NCBI RefSeq assembly: GCF_900104095.1
Contig: NZ_FNJO01000003.1
Location: forward strand, 1 to 64,000
Origin: Ralstonia sp. 25mfcol4.1
GTDB taxonomy: Bacteria; Pseudomonadota; Gammaproteobacteria; Burkholderiales; Burkholderiaceae
Direction of reading: 5' to 3'
DNA: 64,000 bases
Positions 61,153 to 64,000 of this stretch are shown piece after piece (the stretch's first letter is position 1; every line of letters begins with the position of its first letter). The notes under the pieces are model-generated. The model was given only the letters and a program-made list of their open reading frames with translations, searched no databases and was not told where the DNA came from. Position numbers and translations under genes: made by a program.

Positions 61153-62151
61153 TCAGGGCTTTCCGCGCTGGTACTTGTCGACCGCGCGATTATGTTCGGG
61201 GAGTGAGCTGGAAAAATGGCTGCTGCCGTCGCCTCGGGCCACGAAGTACAGCGCATCGGAAGGCGCCGGCGTGGTGGCCGCGGCCAGCGATGCCAGGCCT
61301 GGCAGCGCGATCGGGGTCGGCGGCAGGCCGGTCCGGGTGTACGTATTGTACGGGGTGTCGGTCTGCAGATCTTTCTTGCGCAGGTTGCCGTCGAAGGTCG
61401 GCCCGATGCCATAGATCACGGTCGGGTCGGTCTGCAGCATCATGTTCTTGCGCAGCCGGTTCACGAACACGGCGGCAATCAGCGCCCGCTCTGCCGCCTG
61501 GCCGGTCTCCTTTTCGACGATCGATGCCATGACCAGCGCCTCGTACGGCGTCTTGTATGGCAGGTCGGGCGAGCGCGCGTTCCAGGCATCGTTCAGGCGC
61601 TTCTGCATGGCGCGGTAGGCGTGTTTGTACAGCTCCACGTCGCTGCTGCCGCGTGCGAAGAGGTAGGTATCGGGAAAGAACATGCCTTCTGGCGATGTCT
61701 CGGCCGCGCCGATGGCCTTCATCAGGTCGGCATCGGACATGTTCTGCGTGTCGTGCTTCAGGGCCGGACTGGCGTCCACGGCCGCGCGCATCTTGCGGAA
61801 TTCCCAGCCCTCGATCACGGTGACCACATAGTGCGTGACGTCGCCCTTGGCCAGCTTTTCGATCACATCGAGCGGTGTCACGCCGGTCTCGAACTGGTAT
61901 CCGCCAGCCTTGAGTTCGGTGGCATGCCCGGTCACGCGCGCCAGCAGCTGGAACAGGCGCGGGTCCATGCCCACGCCGCCGCGCTGGATCTGGCGGCCCA
62001 CGCTGGCCACGCCGGAATTCGGCTTGATGATGACTTCGACGGGGGATGCGGACAGGGCAAGCGGCTGGCGGGCCCACCAGGCAAAGCCGCCGGCGGCGGC
62101 CATGGCGAAGACCAGCAATACCCCGACCAGGCGCAGGAACAGACGTTTCAT
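61153..62151 (-). CDS. mltG: endolytic murein transglycosylase
   Basis: A 332-residue inner-membrane lytic transglycosylase (YceG). One N-terminal membrane helix ([20 protein letters not shown]) is followed by a LysM-like part and the catalytic domain with the conserved glutamate in [11 protein letters not shown] (about residue 218). Later motifs are [12 protein letters not shown] and [18 protein letters not shown]. It cuts nascent glycan strands and so sets their length. The ATG at 62151 fits the membrane helix; an in-frame start nine codons earlier is less likely. Confidence 0.95.
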   Translation of the reverse strand: MKRLFLRLVGVLLVFAMAAAGGFAWWARQPLALSASPVEVIIKPNSGVASVGRQIQRGGVGMDPRLFQLLARVTGHATELKAGGYQFETGVTPLDVIEKLAKGDVTHYVVTVIEGWEFRKMRAAVDASPALKHDTQNMSDADLMKAIGAAETSPEGMFFPDTYLFARGSSDVELYKHAYRAMQKRLNDAWNARSPDLPYKTPYEALVMASIVEKETGQAAERALIAAVFVNRLRKNMMLQTDPTVIYGIGPTFDGNLRKKDLQTDTPYNTYTRTGLPPTPIALPGLASLAAATTPAPSDALYFVARGDGSSHFSSSLPEHNRAVDKYQRGKP

Positions 62152-62392
62152 GGCGTAAGAATAAACACCGGCCGCCATGTCCCCGCCGGCGGGTCGGGAT
62201 CATTGGAGCGGCCGGTCGGAATGGCGACAGGCCCATATAATACCGGGAGCCTTGTGGCCAATGTGTCACCGAGCGTTACCTGGCGGCCCGCAGTGATCCG
62301 CCGCGCCGATGGCCGCGCCTGCGTCGCCGTACATTGTGTTCCGCACTTGCGCCTCCAATTTACCCATTCATACGATTTTCAGGACCGTCCGC

Positions 62393-63403
62393 ATGTCCGC
62401 CACTGACTTCCCGCCCCTCGCCGACAGCTTCGCCGCCCTGCCCGCCGCCGGTATCGTGACCGCGCCCGCCGGCCTGGGCCTGATCCGCGTGGCCGGCGAC
62501 GACGCCGCCACCTTCCTGCACACCCAGCTGACCAATGCCGTGGAAGACCTGCCCGCCGATGCGGCGCGGCTGGCCGGCTACTGCTCGCCCAAGGGGCGCC
62601 TGATGGCCAGCTTCCTGATGTGGCGCGATGCCGAAGGCATCGTGCTGCAGCTGTCGGCGGACATTCAGCCCGCCATCCAGAAGCGCCTGACCATGTTCGT
62701 GCTGCGCGCCAAGGCCAAGCTATCTGACCTGTCCGCCACGCATCGCGTGCTGGGCGTGGCCGGCGCAGGCGCCGAGGCCGCGCTGCGCCAGGCCGGGCTG
62801 CCCGCGCCGCAGGGCCCGCTGGCCGTGGCCCACGCCGATGGCGTCACGGTGATCCGGCTGGCCGATGCCGAAGGCGAGGCGCGCTGGCAGATCGTGGCTG
62901 CCGCCGACCGCGCCGATGCACTGCAGCAGGTACTGGGTGCCACGCTGGCGGCCGCCGACCCGGCATTCTGGGACTGGCTCGACGTCGGCGCAGGCATCCC
63001 GCGCATCACCGCCCCCACGCAAGAGCAGTTCGTGCCGCAGATGATCAACTTCGAACTGGTGGGCGGCGTCAATTTCCGCAAGGGCTGCTATCCCGGCCAG
63101 GAAGTGGTGGCGCGCAGCCAGTATCGCGGTACGCTCAAGCGGCGCATGTGGCGCGTGCAGGGCGAAGGCGCCGTGCCGGCGGCGGCCGCCGAGATCTTCC
63201 GTCCGGAAGACCCCGAGCAGCCGTGCGGCATGGTCGTCAACGCCGCCGCGTCGCCGCTGGGCGGCTGGGACGGCCTGGCCGAACTGAAAATCGATGCCGC
63301 CGCCGGTGCGCTGCACCTGGGCGCCGCCAACGGACCGGCACTGGCCACGCGTGCGCTGCCGTACGAAGTACCGCTGCCGAACGAGGCCGAATCGGCCAGC
63401 TGA
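62393..63403 (+). CDS. ygfZ: YgfZ/GcvT-like folate-binding protein
   Basis: A 336-residue folate-binding protein that helps assembly or repair of Fe-S clusters (IBA57/YgfZ family). The diagnostic KGCYxGQE motif is present (VNFRKGCYPGQEVVAR, about residue 228). The barrel strands SPKGRLMASFLMW and RGTLKRRMWRVQG flank it. The start is the ATG at 62393. Divergent from mltG with about 240 bases between; the next two plus-strand genes follow closely. Confidence 0.93.
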   Translation: MSATDFPPLADSFAALPAAGIVTAPAGLGLIRVAGDDAATFLHTQLTNAVEDLPADAARLAGYCSPKGRLMASFLMWRDAEGIVLQLSADIQPAIQKRLTMFVLRAKAKLSDLSATHRVLGVAGAGAEAALRQAGLPAPQGPLAVAHADGVTVIRLADAEGEARWQIVAAADRADALQQVLGATLAAADPAFWDWLDVGAGIPRITAPTQEQFVPQMINFELVGGVNFRKGCYPGQEVVARSQYRGTLKRRMWRVQGEGAVPAAAAEIFRPEDPEQPCGMVVNAAASPLGGWDGLAELKIDAAAGALHLGAANGPALATRALPYEVPLPNEAESAS

Positions 63404-63422
63404 ACGCCCCGGGAACGCCGCC

Positions 63423-63713
63423 ATGAGCGATCATCTCTACGTCTACTTCAAGATACCCGATGCGCACGCGGCCGACGCGCTGCCGCACTGGCACCGCTGG
63501 ATGGAAACGGTCGCCGAGGCGACCGGAATTGGTGGTACGCTGATGCGCAGGCCCGAGACCCGAGCGGGCCTGCAGACGTGGATGGAGAGTTACGCCGATG
63601 TGCCGCCCGCGTTCGACGCCACGCTCGACGGGCTGTGGCGCCAGAGCGGGCTGGCGCAGTGGATCAGCGGCGATCGGATGACCGAGCGGTTCATCGATCT
63701 GGACGTGCTCTGA
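63423..63713 (+). CDS. DUF4936 family protein
   Basis: A 96-residue small soluble protein (MSDHLYVYFKIPDAHAADAL, LMRRPETRAGLQTWMESYAD, LDGLWRQSGLAQWISGDRMT). It belongs to the betaproteobacterial DUF4936 family and is often found right after ygfZ. The ferredoxin-like alpha-beta pattern suggests a dimeric alpha-beta-barrel fold. Function unknown. It starts 19 bases after the ygfZ stop. Confidence 0.8.
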   Translation: MSDHLYVYFKIPDAHAADALPHWHRWMETVAEATGIGGTLMRRPETRAGLQTWMESYADVPPAFDATLDGLWRQSGLAQWISGDRMTERFIDLDVL

Positions 63714-63746
63714 CCGCGCGAGAGAAGCCGTAGAAAGGAAGCCCCC

Positions 63747-64000
63747 ATGTGTCTGATACTGGTGGCCTGGCAATCGCACCCGGACTATGCCCTGGTGGTA
63801 GCTGGCAACCGCGACGAATTCTATGCCCGCCCCGCGGCGGCCGCGCACTGGTGGCAGGACGCCCACGAAGTGCTGGGTGGCCGTGATCTGGCGGAGGTGA
63901 TTGGCGATGCCGGTACGTGGATGGGCGTCGCCAACGCCGAATCGCCAGAATGGCCCGATGATTCACGCGCCCGCTTTGCGGCGCTGACCAACTACCGCGC
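63747..64000 (+). CDS. NRDE (TANGO2-like) family protein, 5' part
   Basis: The first 84 codons of a gene cut by the right edge. The N-terminal MCLILVAWQSHPDYALVVAG is followed by the NRDE signature (GNRDEFYARPAAAAHWW) and VLGGRDLAEVIGDAGTWMGV, the hallmark of the NRDE/TANGO2 family (Ntn-hydrolase-like fold with an N-terminal Cys). The role is unclear; the family is linked to haem or lipid handling. An AAAGGAAG ribosome site precedes the ATG. Confidence 0.88.
   Translation, partial: MCLILVAWQSHPDYALVVAGNRDEFYARPAAAAHWWQDAHEVLGGRDLAEVIGDAGTWMGVANAESPEWPDDSRARFAALTNYR

Overview
The window is high-G+C (about two thirds G+C by eye) bacterial chromosome. Gene content and family flavour (a holB-tmk-mltG-ygfZ-DUF4936 block, a purT gene, LssY_C lipoproteins, tripartite TctC and TRAP transport, IclR-controlled acyl-CoA genes) suggest a member of the Burkholderiaceae, most likely Cupriavidus or Ralstonia. 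That assignment is inferred from memory of gene neighbourhoods and was not computed. No tRNA, rRNA, CRISPR array or complete mobile element was seen. The only mobile-element DNA is the 5' end of an IS5-type transposase cut by the left edge.

Layout. 1-2.7 kb: IS edge, a GH25 lysozyme-like protein and an ArsR/double-SRPBCC pair with a repeated operator. 2.9-10.25 kb: the most striking locus, a seven-gene co-directional run for a phosphonate. It encodes a CDP-alcohol phosphotransferase, a 2OG-Fe(II) oxygenase, a flippase-like membrane protein, a nucleotidyltransferase, a PEP mutase fused to a second nucleotidyltransferase, phosphonopyruvate decarboxylase and 2-aminoethylphosphonate (AEP) transaminase. 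Together these can turn phosphoenolpyruvate into AEP, activate it with a nucleotide and move it onto an alcohol acceptor. The best reading is a phosphonolipid, possibly hydroxylated and translocated. 10.7-14.4 kb: a periplasmic protein with an internal repeat, a low-G+C PhyH-like dioxygenase of foreign composition, and a cardiolipin-synthase-like lipoprotein. 14.5-19 kb: an old yellow enzyme, a Rieske oxygenase and a PAS-PAS hybrid kinase.

19.2-25.7 kb: a minus-strand DNA-repair operon (MPE phosphoesterase, Lhr-type helicase, ATP-dependent ligase, MBL-fold exonuclease) whose genes overlap by ATGA, led by a small membrane protein. 26-31.6 kb: an RsbR-RsbS-RsbT module with a two-domain phosphatase, a histidine kinase and a REC-PAS-kinase-REC hybrid, with no sigma factor. 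31.6-36.6 kb: a small coiled-coil gene under a CRP-like palindrome, a plus-strand terminator that may end an sRNA, an operon of one hydrolase and two paralogous LssY_C lipoproteins, and a SYLF protein.

37-47 kb: a catabolic region with a DapA-family lyase plus TRAP transporter and a GntR regulator, then CoA-transferase, TctC binding protein and acyl-CoA dehydrogenase opposite two tandem IclR paralogues. 47-54.8 kb: a TonB receptor under a Fur-like palindrome, purT, an MscS channel, an SMR exporter, a LysR regulator and an HD-GYP phosphodiesterase. 54.8-64 kb: a membrane protein with an Ala-Asp hexanucleotide repeat, a membrane-anchored J-protein, ankyrin and TatD proteins, a GNAT enzyme, PilZ, then the housekeeping block holB, tmk, mltG, ygfZ, DUF4936 and an NRDE protein cut by the right edge.
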